The notes beneath the pieces are model-generated. The model searched no databases. It saw only the letters and a program-made list of their open reading frames with translations, and was not told the DNA's origin. This document shows positions 1 to 9,970 of a stretch of DNA of 64,000 nt, in pieces. The stretch's first letter is position 1, and each line of letters opens with the position of its first letter. The translations under genes were made by a program, and so were the position numbers. The DNA comes from Timema cristinae (lineage: Eukaryota > Arthropoda > Insecta > Phasmatodea > Timematidae), in assembly GCA_039000515.1 (NCBI GenBank), contig JBCFYV010000012.1:1067433-1131432 (forward strand). Direction: 5' to 3'.

Positions 1-306
1 TACTGGCTCTCTTCTCTTCCCTTTCAGGTTCATCTCCTCGCCCCCCAGTAATCCTCACCTCTTCCTTCACCACACCCAATGATTGCTCCTTCCCCTTCCT
101 CTCCTTTCCCTGATCCCTGGTCCTTCCTCCACCTTCTCTGTAGGCAGTTGCCCTCTCTCTGTTCCTCCTCTCTTTGAGGGAGAGTTTCTCTTCCTTGCCT
201 TACTCCCACCTTCGCTTCCAGGCCCTATTCCCCCCCACTTTTGTCGTCGTATGTGGTAAGTCTAGTCAGTATTTTTGTCAGTATCTCGATTAGTTCCTTA
301 ATGTCC
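1..306 (-). pseudogene. Probable start of LINE ORF2 (cut by window edge)
   Basis: Seen: an ATG overlaps the stop of the upstream ORF1 (ATGA-type overlap) and opens a short frame beginning MTEDIKELIEIL. That frame reaches a stop just after a run of seven G (plus-strand C run at 230-236). One frame over, reading then stays open, highly charged and stop-free, to the window edge. Family knowledge: in two-ORF non-LTR retrotransposons ORF2 (endonuclease plus reverse transcriptase) follows ORF1 closely or overlaps it. Inference: this is the ORF2 N-terminus with a one-base slip in the G run, real or a sequencing error. No endonuclease motif is reached inside the window, so the identity rests on position only. 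Confidence 0.35.
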
Positions 307-1914
307 TCAGTCATATTGAGTGTCTTGTACCTGTCTACTTAGGAGGAGTTGGTAAGTGGGGCACTCCTTTGCGTTCGGATATTTACACTTATCTTTCCCC
401 CTGCTCTTGCAAGGGATGCATACCTTCCCCTTTTCTTTGCAATCCCTCATCTCGTGCCCGACCTGTCCACAACTCCCACAGCAAGATTCCTTCTTCGGGC
501 AGAACCTTACCCGGTGCCCCAAATCCATACACCTATGGCATTTGGTTATCACCAGGTAATCTTTTACCGAGACACACACAAATCTGATATACACCCTCCC
601 GTCCACAATTAACCTTCTTACCTCGGGTGATACTTCCACGACATGGTTCGTAACCCTCCTTTCCCTCCTTCCTGTCCTGAATCGGGGTACGAATCCCTCC
701 AAGTACTTGTCCTTGTCTATCTTGCCCTCCAAATTTTGTCGGTATATCGCCTCCACTACCTCCTCCTCCTTCATGTCCGCTGGCACGTCAAAAACCGTCA
801 CCAGAGGCCTCCTTCTTCTGGGCTCTTCGCACTTGAGGCTCTCATGCGCCTGGAGACCCCTTCTTACCTTATCCGTATCTGTAATCGTCTCCGCCTCCAC
901 CACTACTGATTTCCCTGCTTGGTGAATGGACCTAATGCGGATACCGTCCTTAGTAGGATCTATCACCGACATTACCTTCTCTTGGATTCGTTTAGAGTCC
1001 TCCCTTCCACTCGACGTGATGAATATCTTCGACGGCTTCCCCAACGTCTCCCGCTCGATCCTCTGGGCCGGGGCCAGCTTGGCTATTGGGCCCACCGAAG
1101 CACTCGTTGAGGGTCCCGCTGCCGCGATCTCTGCAAACGTCGGCCTTCTGGCTCCCTGGATGCCGCCACTCGCCATCTCCTTCAGCTCTTTCCTCAGTCT
1201 CTCGTTCTCCATCTCCAACTGTTGGACCTGACCGTGCTTGTTACTTAGGGTCAGCAACAGGTCCAAAAACTTTTCCCTTACCATCATAACTTGAGTCACG
1301 TTGACTTTCTTTTCCTGCAACTTGGCGTAGAACCTCTCCATCTCCTTCGCTAGCTCCATTGGATCGCAGATAATCCTCCCTGCATGCTTCTCTACCTCCC
1401 CTTGTACCTTTCCTTCCTCTTTGTCTCTCTCTTCTAGTTCTGCGACTAGCCCTTTTGGTTGATTCACCTCTCCCGCTTCCTTCCTTTCCCCTTCTCCTGC
1501 CTCTCTTCTCTCTCTCTTACTTTTCCCCTTCTCTATGCTTCTCCATTCCTCCTCCGTCTTCTTCCCTTTTCCCCTTTCTTCCTTCCCCAACCCTACGTCC
1601 TCATCTTCCTCCACAGCCGCTTCCAGGGCCTTTCTGATCGAAGCTCTCTCTGCTGCCCTCTGCTCTGGCGTCAAAGCGTGTATTATTCCCCCATGTTTCT
1701 TTCTCCTTTCCTCGAAGTCCTCGTACTGCAGCACCCCACTCACCGAGCCCTCTGAATCCGAGCTGCTCCCTGCCTCCACATTCTTGGTCCTTTCAACCCT
1801 TTCCTTCCCTTGGTCCAGCCGCTGTTTCCTTCCCTTGGTTCCCCCGTCCGAGTCTCCGGAATCCGAGCTGACCCAGTAGTTCACCGGCTTCCGATTTCGT
1901 GGTTCCTTATTCAT
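307..1914 (-). CDS. Non-LTR retrotransposon ORF1 (R1/I-like Gag, CCHC zinc knuckles)
   Basis: A 535-residue nucleic-acid-binding ORF1 protein of a LINE, which packages element RNA. It starts at an ATG (1912-1914) and is uninterrupted. Seen: an acidic, Ser/Glu/Lys-rich N-terminal ~200 residues; a likely coiled coil around residues 205-250 (heptad-like ENERLRKELKEM); a central part resembling the RRM-like region of such proteins; then CHRCMDLGHRVRFC (459-472) and CGSCGQVGHEMRDC (479-492), both C-x2-C-x4-H-x4-C, followed by a degenerate third Cys cluster (499-518). Three tandem knuckles at the C-terminus are typical of R1/Loa/I/Jockey-type arthropod LINEs. An intact frame of this length suggests a fairly recent insertion. 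The exact clade cannot be fixed without ORF2. Confidence 0.82.
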   Translation of the reverse strand: MNKEPRNRKPVNYWVSSDSGDSDGGTKGRKQRLDQGKERVERTKNVEAGSSSDSEGSVSGVLQYEDFEERRKKHGGIIHALTPEQRAAERASIRKALEAAVEEDEDVGLGKEERGKGKKTEEEWRSIEKGKSKRERREAGEGERKEAGEVNQPKGLVAELEERDKEEGKVQGEVEKHAGRIICDPMELAKEMERFYAKLQEKKVNVTQVMMVREKFLDLLLTLSNKHGQVQQLEMENERLRKELKEMASGGIQGARRPTFAEIAAAGPSTSASVGPIAKLAPAQRIERETLGKPSKIFITSSGREDSKRIQEKVMSVIDPTKDGIRIRSIHQAGKSVVVEAETITDTDKVRRGLQAHESLKCEEPRRRRPLVTVFDVPADMKEEEVVEAIYRQNLEGKIDKDKYLEGFVPRFRTGRRERRVTNHVVEVSPEVRRLIVDGRVYIRFVCVSVKDYLVITKCHRCMDLGHRVRFCPKKESCCGSCGQVGHEMRDCKEKGKVCIPCKSRGKDKCKYPNAKECPTYQLLLSRQVQDTQYD

Positions 1915-2712
1915 AAAGCTTGGTTGAAATTACCTTTCCCCCAAGCATCCCATAAGCGTCCCAAGCCGCCACTGAAGACCGACCTGGTATCTTTGACCCT
2001 CAGGAACACTCCAAACCCAGTTCCAAATCTAATTAAGGCGAAATCTAGAAATCACAGTTTACCCCCTTTTTCCACTTTTCCGCGGTTACGCCACTGTAGG
2101 ATGCTAGTGCTTTGCCTTTACTGGTCTTTGAAGGCATACAGGGCCCCTTATGTGCCCTATTAACTCTCAAAAACCCGCTTTTCTTGAAAATTTCCTTTTT
2201 GATTTTCCTACCTTACGCCACTGAAACTTGTAGATCTTTAAATTTTACGCCTTTTCGTGTTGTCTAGAGCTTGTAACATTTTAAATTTCAAAAGTTATGA
2301 CGTTTTGAATATTTGTTCCCAGCGGTCCTACAGACTACTTTTGGTCCAAGTGTACCGAGAGGTCCCGATAACTACTTGGCCGGCACGTGCCACTCTTGAC
2401 CCCGATTCATCCCAACTTAGACCCTTTATAACTCGGCCAATTTTGGTCCGATTTTGACTCTTTCTAAGACACTTTTCTTGATTTTCGCCCTCTTTCTCTA
2501 CCTCTTTTTAAATTCCAAAATTCACCCTCCTTCACCACTAAACACTCACACGGTCATAACTTCCAAAGTATCAATCCGATTTTAAAAGTTTCACTTCCAC
2601 TGCCTTCCGCACTTCCTACTGAACAATCTGTATACAAACTTTTCTTCCGCACTATAATTTTAACCGGTTTTACGATGTTGTTTCCGGAGCTTCTCCGAAC
2701 ACGTCCGCTCCC
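1915..2712. other. LINE 5' UTR / unannotated flank
   Basis: About 800 bases upstream of the LINE ORF1 start on the minus strand. The near half is probably the element's 5' untranslated region, because composition stays pyrimidine-rich on the plus strand like the ORF. No convincing coding region, repeat or promoter motif was found; short ORFs here have no recognisable content. The 5' end of the LINE cannot be located by eye. Confidence 0.3.
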
Positions 2713-2815
2713 GACCGGCATTTGTATTTGTATTTGTGGAGGGATAGCGGAAAACCATTTTGGAAAAAACACTCAACCTAGGTTCGAACCCCGATCTCCC
2801 AGGAGACGCGGCAGT
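2713..2815 (-). mobile_element. tRNA-derived SINE fragment
   Basis: Read on the minus strand, a B-box-like GGGGTTCGAACC (plus 2781-2792) is followed by a body containing AAATGGTTTTCCGCTATCC and CCTCCACAAATAC. The same order (B box, GTTTTCC, TGGTTTTCCACTCTCCCTCC, ACAAATGC) occurs in the fuller copy near 48785-49020, which identifies the family within this window. The copy is partial and degenerate. Confidence 0.55.
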
Positions 2816-2902
2816 AGGCCAAAGTCAGTTGGCCTAAAAGTCATTTGGCCTAAAATTCAGTTAGCCTAAAAGTCAGTTGGCCTAAAGTCATTTGGCCTAA
2901 AG
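2815..2902. repeat. 17-bp tandem repeat (GGCCTAAAGTCAGTT family)
   Basis: Five to six imperfect copies of a 16-18 bp unit, consensus AGTCA(G/T)TTGGCCTAAA, in direct tandem. The same unit forms a second array near 19345-19440, so it is a dispersed short minisatellite or a piece of a repeat carried to both sites. Confidence 0.75.
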
Positions 2903-3316
2903 TGAATTCTGAATAAAAATCACATTTCTACAATCGAGCATTGAGGTTGGAAACGTGCAACCGGGGGGCACCATACAAACTGCTAGACAAGCTCAAGTAT
3001 AGGAGTACAAAGTGATAGACAACCAAGCTGTCGCCACGAGAGGACCAACTGCTCGACAAACTTTGATATCATCCAGTTAAGAGTGGGCTAAGTGACAGAA
3101 CAGTTAATTCACGCTTGTCCTTGTTTACACTCAAATAATCCCCCCCCCCCCAACCCGTCAGCTTAACCTTACACTACTTGACATATTTTTGTAGGGTTTG
3201 CTTAAGTAAGAATGTAGGTGAAAATAACTCGAAATAATGTTAACCTTATAAAATAATAACACGAATTGAATTGTTTTCTAACGGATCTAAAGATTTTGCT
3301 TAAAAGGTATATGTAG

Positions 3317-4143
3317 GTATTGTTTGCCTAAATAACACTGTATTCTAGGTGTAAGTATTGTTTGACCTCCAAAATAACACTGTTTGCTAGGTGTAAGTAT
3401 TGTTTGACCTCCTAAATAACACTGTTTACTAGGTGTAAGTATTGTTTGATCTCCTAAATAACACTGTATGCTAGTTGTAGGTATTGTTTGACCTCCTAAA
3501 TAACACTTTATCCTAGGTGTAATTATTGTTTGACCTCTTAAATAACACTGTTTGCTAGGTGTAAGTATTGTTTGATCTCTTAAATAACACTGTATGCTAG
3601 TTGTAGGTATTGTTTGACCTCTTAAATAACACTTTATGCAAGGTGTAGGTATTGTTTGATCTCTTAAATAACACTTTATGCTAAGTGTAAGTATTGTTTG
3701 ACCTCCTAAATAACACTGTTTGCTAGGTGTAAGTATTGTTTGATCTCTTAAATAACACTGTATGCTAGTTGTAGGTATTGTTTGACCTCTTAAATAACAC
3801 TTTATGCTAGGTGTAAGTATTGTTTGACCTCTTAAATAACACTTTATGCTAGGTGTAAGTATTGTTTGACCTCTTAAATAACACTGTATGCTAGGTGTAA
3901 GTATTGTTTGACCTCTTAAATAACACTTTATGCTAGGTGTAAGTATTGTTTGACCTCCTAAATAACACTGTTTACTAGGTGTAAGTATTGTTTGATCTCC
4001 TAAATAACACTGTATACTAGTAGTAGGTATTGTTTGACCTCCTAAATAACACTTTATGCTAGGTGTAAGTATTGTTTAATCCCCTAAATAACACTGTATG
4101 ATAGGTGTAGGTATTGTTTGACCTCCTAAATAACGCTGTTTGT
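3317..4143. repeat. 42-bp satellite array, ~20 copies
   Basis: A direct tandem array of a 42-bp unit beginning TATTGTTTGACCTCCTAAAT and ending TGCTAGGTGTAAG. Copies differ at a few recurrent sites (CCTC or CTCT or ATCT, TTTG or TATG, GGTGTAAG or GTTGTAGG). About 20 copies are present and the last few (4060-4143) are more diverged. It sits inside the inverted arms of the surrounding foldback-like element. No unique spacers are present, so this is not a CRISPR-like structure. Confidence 0.92.
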
Positions 4144-4349
4144 CACACGGTCTAATAAGGTTTTAGAGTAGCTTGAATAAGAGTAATCATTCCGATTGAG
4201 TGGTTTGGGCTGATAGTTACAATCCTTCTTATTTTTACATCTAACTTTTACACTAATGCGGGTTTATTTCATCTTAACTTAGCTCCATATTCTAACCCAT
4301 TAATAAACCTGGTGCTAACGCAACATCAACGAAATGTTCTTAGCTTCGA

Positions 4350-4810
4350 TGGTTGATGGTCTAAGGCGTCATTCTCAAAATAGACTGGACTGTCAATGAC
4401 GGGGATATCAGGCTTCAAATCCAGCCGGGTGTATGGAGGGTGATATTTCATTAATGGTTAACATTCTCCGTACATGCAAATCAGAGTACACATTTTATAA
4501 TAACATGTCTTCTTTAATCCATTAGTGCAATTAGATTTTTTTTGTAGCACTGTGTCTTACCACCTGTTTGGGTTGTACGCTTATTTACTAATTACGTTAA
4601 TGTGTTGAGAATGAGGGAGATTAAATTTATATATAGTGTACCTGTATTTGCGTGGTGGCAGAGTGGAAAACCTTTTAAGAAAAATCACCCTTACTTTACC
4701 TGGCAGAATCGAACCCTGATCAAAAGCTACCAACTTAGTTTCTGGCAGTTGCTCTTTTATGCGTATAACCCGAACGGGTAGTAAGACGCGGTGCTAATAT
4801 TTTTTTTTAG
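4350..4810. mobile_element. Cluster of SINE fragments, tails in opposite orientation
   Basis: Four SINE-related pieces. A plus-strand tRNA-like head has B-box GGCTTCAAATCC at 4411-4422. A minus-strand tail spans 4545-4588 (TAGCACTGTGTCTTACCACC). A minus-strand body spans 4640-4730, with CAGAATCGAACCC as the reverse-complemented B box. A plus-strand tail spans 4761-4797 (CGGGTAGTAAGACGCGGTGC) and runs into a T-rich stretch. The tail also occurs at 48981-49017 and 61203-61245. The inverted tails suggest nested or rearranged insertions. Confidence 0.55.
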
Positions 4811-5691
4811 TTGATCTTTTATATAAGATTTTATTTCATCTTGTTAGTTCTTAAAGTATGATTTAACCATTTATAACAAAACTTTTGTCTACTTTCCTCA
4901 GATCCGATAACTCGTTTCATTCAGAGAAACATTATTTATTTTCAGATATCATATTGTATGTATCAAAACCTATTATTTATTCGAAATGATAACTAAACTA
5001 GTGTTAGAAAATATGTTTTGAAGAGTGAAATGTTAAGTAAATTATTAAAATTAAAAACACGATGGTTTAAGTTTATACTATATAAGTGGACCTCACCCTT
5101 TTTGGGCTAGTTAAATCTAGGGTGTCGGGAGGGCAACAATTTCTAGGAGGATCCAGACTATCCTTATACCCAACTTTCTAAGCCCATATTTATCACTTTG
5201 CTAGTTTTGAAATAACTTGTCTGTCACTTGAGCCACTCTTAACTGGATTCATCTCGATGTTTGTCTAGCAGTTGGTCCTCTCGTGTCGACCGCTTGGCTG
5301 TCTATCACTTTGTCCTCTTATATGGGAGCTTGTCTATCACATGGTCCAGCTCGTGTCGATCACTTGGTCCATGTCGTTTCTGCGTGTCTAGCAGTTGGTC
5401 TTTTTACAGATTTGTTCTCTCGTGGCGACAGCTTGGTTGTCTATCACTTTGTTCTCCTATACCTGAGCTTGTCTAGCAGTTGGTCCAAGTCGTGTCGGCC
5501 ATTTGACCCACCCAGCCCTCCAAATAATTGTTTTCATTTTGTCTACCGGTTGGTTGTCTATCACATGGTCCAGCTCGTGTCGATCACTTGGTCCGTGTCG
5601 TTTCTTCGTGTCTAGCAGTTTGCTGTCTACCACTTGGTCCTCTCGTGTCGACCACTTTGTTGTCTATCACTTTGCCTGCTCCCCAACCTGG

Positions 5692-5768
5692 GACCCCTAG
5701 CTCAATTGGCACACGCACTACCGACTATCTTGGACTCGACAGTAAATTCGGCTAGGATTCGAACCCCA
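5692..5768 (+). mobile_element. tRNA-like SINE head or tRNA pseudogene
   Basis: An A-box-like TAGCTCAATTGG (5698-5709) and a B-box-like GGATTCGAACCCC (5756-5768) are spaced about as in a tRNA, but no cloverleaf with paired acceptor arms is evident. Most likely the head of a tRNA-derived SINE at the outer edge of the foldback right arm. Confidence 0.4.
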
Positions 5769-5769
5769 A

Positions 5770-6443
5770 CCTGATTACTATCAGCGAAAAAGTGTAATTA
5801 AAGTATAACGCCTTAGACCGAATGACCAACACTATGGTTCACCCAAAAGAGATTATGACATGGTAAATTGTTGCTTTACATAAAATATATTTTCAAATAT
5901 TTAACAGTCTCAGCATTTGCAACAAAATCCCGCCTATTGATCCACATTAAGTCCTGCTGTAACGTTGTCTATTAAAATGTTGTTTATTTAAAAGGTTTTC
6001 AATAGTTTCTGACCCTCGTTTTACTTAACGTTATCCTTGACTGGCTACAATGTTGTTTTTAACCCCATTAAATCAAGCGTCAAGTTTGAATCGTTTGCCA
6101 AACACCTGATAACCGCCCACACTATGCAAGAGTCATGCAGACCCCGTCACGAGGTGCATTAACTTGGAGAACCACTTTCAAATTTCGATTTTTTTTTTCA
6201 ATGCCAACGTTTTGTAATAATTCTGTACCGCTTTATAACATAAATTTTGTCTGCGTATAATATCTCGTCAGATTAATCGAGGTTTATAAAGTATAATATA
6301 ATTAATATAGTACCTCAGGGCGGATCCTAATCATTTTCATAGGGAGGGGTGGGGGTGCCATAATTATAAATTACATTACTTACAATGCTAGATTTCTGTT
6401 TAAAGCCATTTAATAGCTTCTCATCCATATTTGATCTTATGAA
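5770..6443. other. No recognisable feature
   Basis: AT-rich unique-looking sequence between the foldback-like element and the left inverted repeat of the Polinton-like element. A short phrase near 6312 (GTACCTCAGGGCGG) faintly resembles the repeated GTGGTATCTCAGGGGGG of the adjacent inverted repeat, so the repeat may once have extended further left. Confidence 0.4.
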
Positions 6444-6750
6444 TAAGATATAAGTGATACTAAAAGGACCGTGGTATCTCAGGGGGGTAGAGAGGAAAGG
6501 TTTATTTTTTTCTTATAACCCCTTTAAAATGCATGCGGTTTTCAGGACGTTGTATCTCCGGGGGTGTATAGGGGCAATTATCGATCGTGCTTCTCGAGGG
6601 TGAGATGGTTCAGGGGGGAGGGTGTGTGATGATGAATTTGGGAGGATTCTAAGGAAGGGTGTGCGTGTGTTTTTGTTTTCTTTCTCTCTCAGAATATGTC
6701 TTAACACAGGACCGCGTGGTATCTCAGAGGATGAGCGCGGGAAGTGTTAA
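6444..6750 (+). repeat. Left terminal inverted repeat of the Polinton-like element
   Basis: Begins TAAGATATAAGTGATACT and ends GCGCGGGAAGTGTTAA. Its reverse complement aligns over its whole length with 17342-17650 at about 90 per cent by eye. Shared blocks include ATTATCGATCGTGCTTCTC, GATGGTTCAGGGGGGAGGGT and GTCTTAACACAGGACC. A second, diverged direct copy of the first half follows at about 6714-6960 (GTGGTATCTCAG then GTATCCCAGGGGGGTGTA). Confidence 0.85.
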
Positions 6751-6960
6751 TCTTTTTTTCTTAAGCCCCCTATAGCATGTATACGATTTTTTCAGGATGT
6801 TGGTATCCCAGGGGGGTGTAAAGGGTTATAGATCGAGGATGGTGGCTTGGGATGGTTTGGGGGATGAATTGAGAGGGGCCGGCGACTCGCGCTTGGATTT
6901 GCACAGGCGGGATGGAGGAATTTTGAAGTATACCTCCCCACCTCCTATGCCACTGTGATC
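6714..6960 (+). repeat. Direct duplication inside the left inverted repeat
   Basis: About 245 bp repeating the layout of 6468-6713: GTGGTATCTCAG, TTTTTTTCTTA, a CATG-rich step, TTTTCAGGA, GTATC(T/C)C(C/A)GGGGG. Divergence is higher than between the two inverted repeats, so the duplication is older or faster evolving. It is not seen next to the right inverted repeat. Confidence 0.6.
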
Positions 6961-7613
6961 TTAAATGGATGCACACATTTAATAAGTTCCTTCCAAGTAT
7001 TGCCTTTCTCTTCTTTCTTTCATATTTCTTACTGGGATCATGAACTTAGGGACTAAGGTAAATAGTATAGCTTCTTTTTATTATGTATGTATTCTTAAGA
7101 TTATAACAATACATAGGTACATATCTTCCGTACAGTAATTATTAAAAAATCTCTATCTTTCGAGATATAGTCTTAAGAGGATATCCTCCTGACTTTAAGT
7201 ATTGCCTATCTCTCTCATCTTTCTTAATTGGATAGTGAACTTTGGAATAAAGGTTAAATAAATAGTAGAGATTGTTTTTTAACGCGTGTATTCTTAAAAT
7301 TACAAAGACACATACATATATTATGTACAATGTTTAAACAAAATCTCGTTCTATCTCAAAATATATGGTTTTTCAGTCAACACATACGCTTCACCACCAT
7401 CGTCTAACAATACATAAATATATTTCGTACAATGATTATAGTCTTCAGTCAACACATACACTTCACTGTCATTGTCTAACAATACATACATATCTTGGGC
7501 AATATGATTTAAAAAAATCTCTTTCTCTCTTCGGTAAACATACGCTTCACCGTCATTGTCTAGATATAGCTCGCGCCAAAGAATAATTCAGATGAAAAGT
7601 CTGCACGCACACT

Positions 7614-8144
7614 TCACCACTTGAATATCTCGTACGTGTCATCACCTAGATATATCAGACCCCATTGTGAAGCGTTAAAGTGACTTTTATACCTCGCACC
7701 AAAGCTTATACTTGGAAGACGGACTCTTCCTATATAGTCAAGCGCGATGATGTTCGGCTCGTCCGTCGATTCACTAACCTCTTCATCTCCTTTTAGTTGA
7801 CGAACGTTGTAGGTTCTGTACTTTTCGAGCTCAGAGATGCACTTGACTCGATCGTATTCCTTGCGCTTGATCTGGTCCAACACCGTGCACAAAGCGTCTT
7901 CCTCCTGTAGAATTTCTGTTTGGTCCCCTTCCTTGAGATTGTAGATGGGACATGATGTAGTACAGCTCCCTATAGACTGACTCGCTTCCCACATTCCGGG
8001 AGTATGACGGCCGAGCCAGTGTATAGAGGAATCGCAGAGATCACTGTAGCCCTTGTCAACCTCCGCGATGTAGTATTCTAAGCTGCCGTTAGAGATCTTA
8101 ATATCACTCATGTCCTCCAGACGATAATCAAACTTTCTAAACAT
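7614..8144 (-). CDS. Hypothetical protein of the Polinton-like element (176 aa)
   Basis: An open frame of 176 residues starting MFRKFDYRLEDMSD on the minus strand, first inside the left end of the element and downstream of the integrase. It is acidic, without a membrane segment or signal peptide, with several Cys in the middle (SCTTSCPIY). A codon at the start is well placed and the frame has no internal stop, unlike its neighbours. I do not recognise the family. Codon composition (less AT-rich than the flanks) matches the other element genes, supporting that it is a real element gene rather than chance. Function unknown. Confidence 0.5.
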   Translation of the reverse strand: MFRKFDYRLEDMSDIKISNGSLEYYIAEVDKGYSDLCDSSIHWLGRHTPGMWEASQSIGSCTTSCPIYNLKEGDQTEILQEEDALCTVLDQIKRKEYDRVKCISELEKYRTYNVRQLKGDEEVSESTDEPNIIALDYIGRVRLPSISFGARYKSHFNASQWGLIYLGDDTYEIFKW

Positions 8145-8244
8145 ATCGAATGTGATGCTTCTCTCTGTTCACGTTCACCTTTATAAGCATAGGATGAAGG
8201 GGGGGGGGGAAATCCCTGTCGAAGGAGTGGTTCACCCTCACCTT

Positions 8245-9130
8245 CTACACTATATCCTTATCGATCCCCGAATTGTGCGTCGAGTCCAAACCTAACCATT
8301 TGACGTATACTCTATCTCCGGAACGTCTGATTATCTTCTCTCCATGGTAAACATCCGGAAACAGCGTCTTTCTGAAATCCTTATCGTAGAATACTCCTGT
8401 GAGTTGCTTACCTTTCATATCTTCGAGTATAAAGGTCCTGGGATTAGTCTCGATGACGTTACGTATTTTAAACAGTTCGGTCGACCAGTTCGCCATATAA
8501 CCCTTTTCTAAAACGTCCTTATACTTACTGATACGAATTATATAACCTACTTTAAACATTTTAGATCTTGCGACGTTTATAGATTATATGTAAAAGTCTC
8601 ATCCTTGAAGTCCATAGGCTTCATCTTTATAGTCGAGTGTATCGTCCGGTTGTATTCGTCAAGTAACGAATCGATCATATCGGTCCATCGATACGATCCT
8701 TTAGCTGTGAACCTCCTCCACATCATTTTCTTGAGGGTACGATTAAATCATTCCACGACGCTAGTCTTGACGTTGCCTATTTATTGCCATGAATATTTTA
8801 AACTCTGCGTTGTAAAACTCTGTTCCATTATCCGTTTGGAGATGACGTACGGGAGGTAAGCCCTTGTCAGTCACCTTGACGAGGAGGAGAGCCATTGCGG
8901 CGCTGACACTCTTCCCCGTCTTAGTCTTGACAGATGTAGCCCAAGCTCTTTTAGAATACACGTCGATGAAGGTGAGAAGGTACTTTAATCCCTTATTTGA
9001 TCTGGAAAAGGGTATCATCTCCGCCAGATCGGCCTGAAGGAGTTCGTTCAACCCTCGTACGTTTGCATGTCTTCGGGGAAACCGTCGTCTTGTAGGACGA
9101 TGAAGTTAACGCGCAATCTCCCACTTGATG
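8245..9130 (-). pseudogene. Retroviral-type integrase (Polinton family), broken
   Basis: The integrase joins the element's ends to target DNA. Seen in order on the minus strand: a block ending in PRRHVHVRG; the RNase H-fold core starting NELLQADLAEMIPFSR, with the first Asp in QADLAEM; LLTFIDVYSKRAWA; the second Asp in LQTDNGTEFYN; then a frame change near 8790 and the third acidic residue in VVE directly followed by a TGA where FNRTLKK resumes; then the C-terminal chromodomain/SH3-like part at 8245-8559 (VGYIIRISKYKDVLEKGY, VKWLGLDSTHNSGIDK). The layout matches Polinton and related cellular integrases. The Arg-to-stop change looks like a CGA to TGA transition. At least one frameshift and one nonsense codon make it non-functional. 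Confidence 0.82.
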
Positions 9131-9224
9131 GTAGACATGATTATGATAAAATACGCATGAAACGAATGTCGTTATACGATTATTCCGGCCTCACTTAATT
9201 CCTAAATGATAGAAACCTTCTCGT

Positions 9225-9930
9225 GAGTGGAATTTCCGGCCTCGATAGATGTGTGTAAGAGTCGTAATTGATCGACCAATTCGTTGGAATCGTCCCAATA
9301 TTAATCAATTATACCAATTGACCCTTCTCCCTGTTTTCATCTTGTATAAACCATCACCCTCGAGCTCCTCCTCGAACATCGGTTTGATGATTAACGAATA
9401 CTTTGATCCTGCGCGCATCTTGATACGTGCTTAAGGGTCGTTTCTCAACCGATTCGCGTTCGTTTCTTCAAGCATAGACTTTTATACTTTCAGATCCTCC
9501 TTAGTATAATGCGTGGGTGCTCTTCTGAAAAGTAATTCTAATAGCCTTAGGGTATACGGAACCGTCATATTGTTAAGAAGTACTGTGCCATCATTCCCGC
9601 TAAATACAATACGGGTATATCCGAGCTTGGTCTAGTTATCTTCATGACGGACTCCGTAGGTTTTATCGGAATGGGCTTGAGACGAATAAAGATAAGTCTC
9701 CAATAGATGTCTGTTTTGCAATCGCTCAGGTGAGACTTCCGCCTCCTCCTTCAGTTCAGGTTTGGAGAGCGCCTTCGCCATCTTGCTTAGAGGATCTGTG
9801 ATAGGTTTGAATGTTTCCTTCGTGAAGTACTTGGACTAGTGTCGAGCATCGCGTAGTTGCTTATACTTTCGTTTAATAATCTTACTCGCCTTTATGATAT
9901 CCTCCGTGACCTTCGTCGAGATGTTTCAAG
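9225..9930 (-). pseudogene. DUF8207-like protein of the Polinton-like element, broken
   Basis: Seen on the minus strand: a Lys/Ile-rich coiled N-terminal stretch (EDIIKASKIIKRKYKQL), a linker with KPITDPLSKM, then the typical block DKTYGVRHED, GYTRIVFSGNDGTVLLNN, LRLLELLFRRAPTHYTKEDL, ETNANR and GSKYSLIIKPM. At least four in-frame stops occur (after RDARH, after RHEDN, after EDLKV, after LRNDP), with further damage near 9250. From memory, proteins with this order sit beside integrases in arthropod virus-like transposons and are labelled DUF8207. Their role is unknown; the name is recalled, not searched. Confidence 0.65.
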
Positions 9931-9970
9931 GTGCAAATGTCTCTTACGATGAAGAAACGGTTCGTTATAT

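Larger units (their letters stand above)
2978..5700. mobile_element. Foldback-like element with repetitive inverted arms
   Basis: Seen: the left arm (2978-3102) contains ACTGCTAGACAAGCTCAAGT, then ACAAAGTGATAGACAACCAA and GCTGTCGCCACGAGAGGACC. The reverse complement occurs in the right arm (5218-5690), closest over 5408-5487 at roughly 95 per cent by eye. The right arm is longer because it is built of internally repeated modules (GTCTATCACTTTGT, GTCTAGCAGTTGGTCC, CTCGTGTCGA). Family knowledge: Foldback (FB)-type elements have long inverted repeats made of short direct repeats and variable middles. Here the middle holds a 42-bp satellite and SINE debris and no coding sequence. Exact ends and a target duplication were not found, so class assignment is an inference. 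Confidence 0.55.

Noticed and set aside
3317..4143. Possible CRISPR array
   Set aside because: Units are contiguous 42-bp direct repeats with no unique spacers, in a eukaryotic context.
5261..5700. Plus-strand frames of 71-110 residues
   Set aside because: They fall inside the modular right arm of the foldback-like element and reflect its short repeats.
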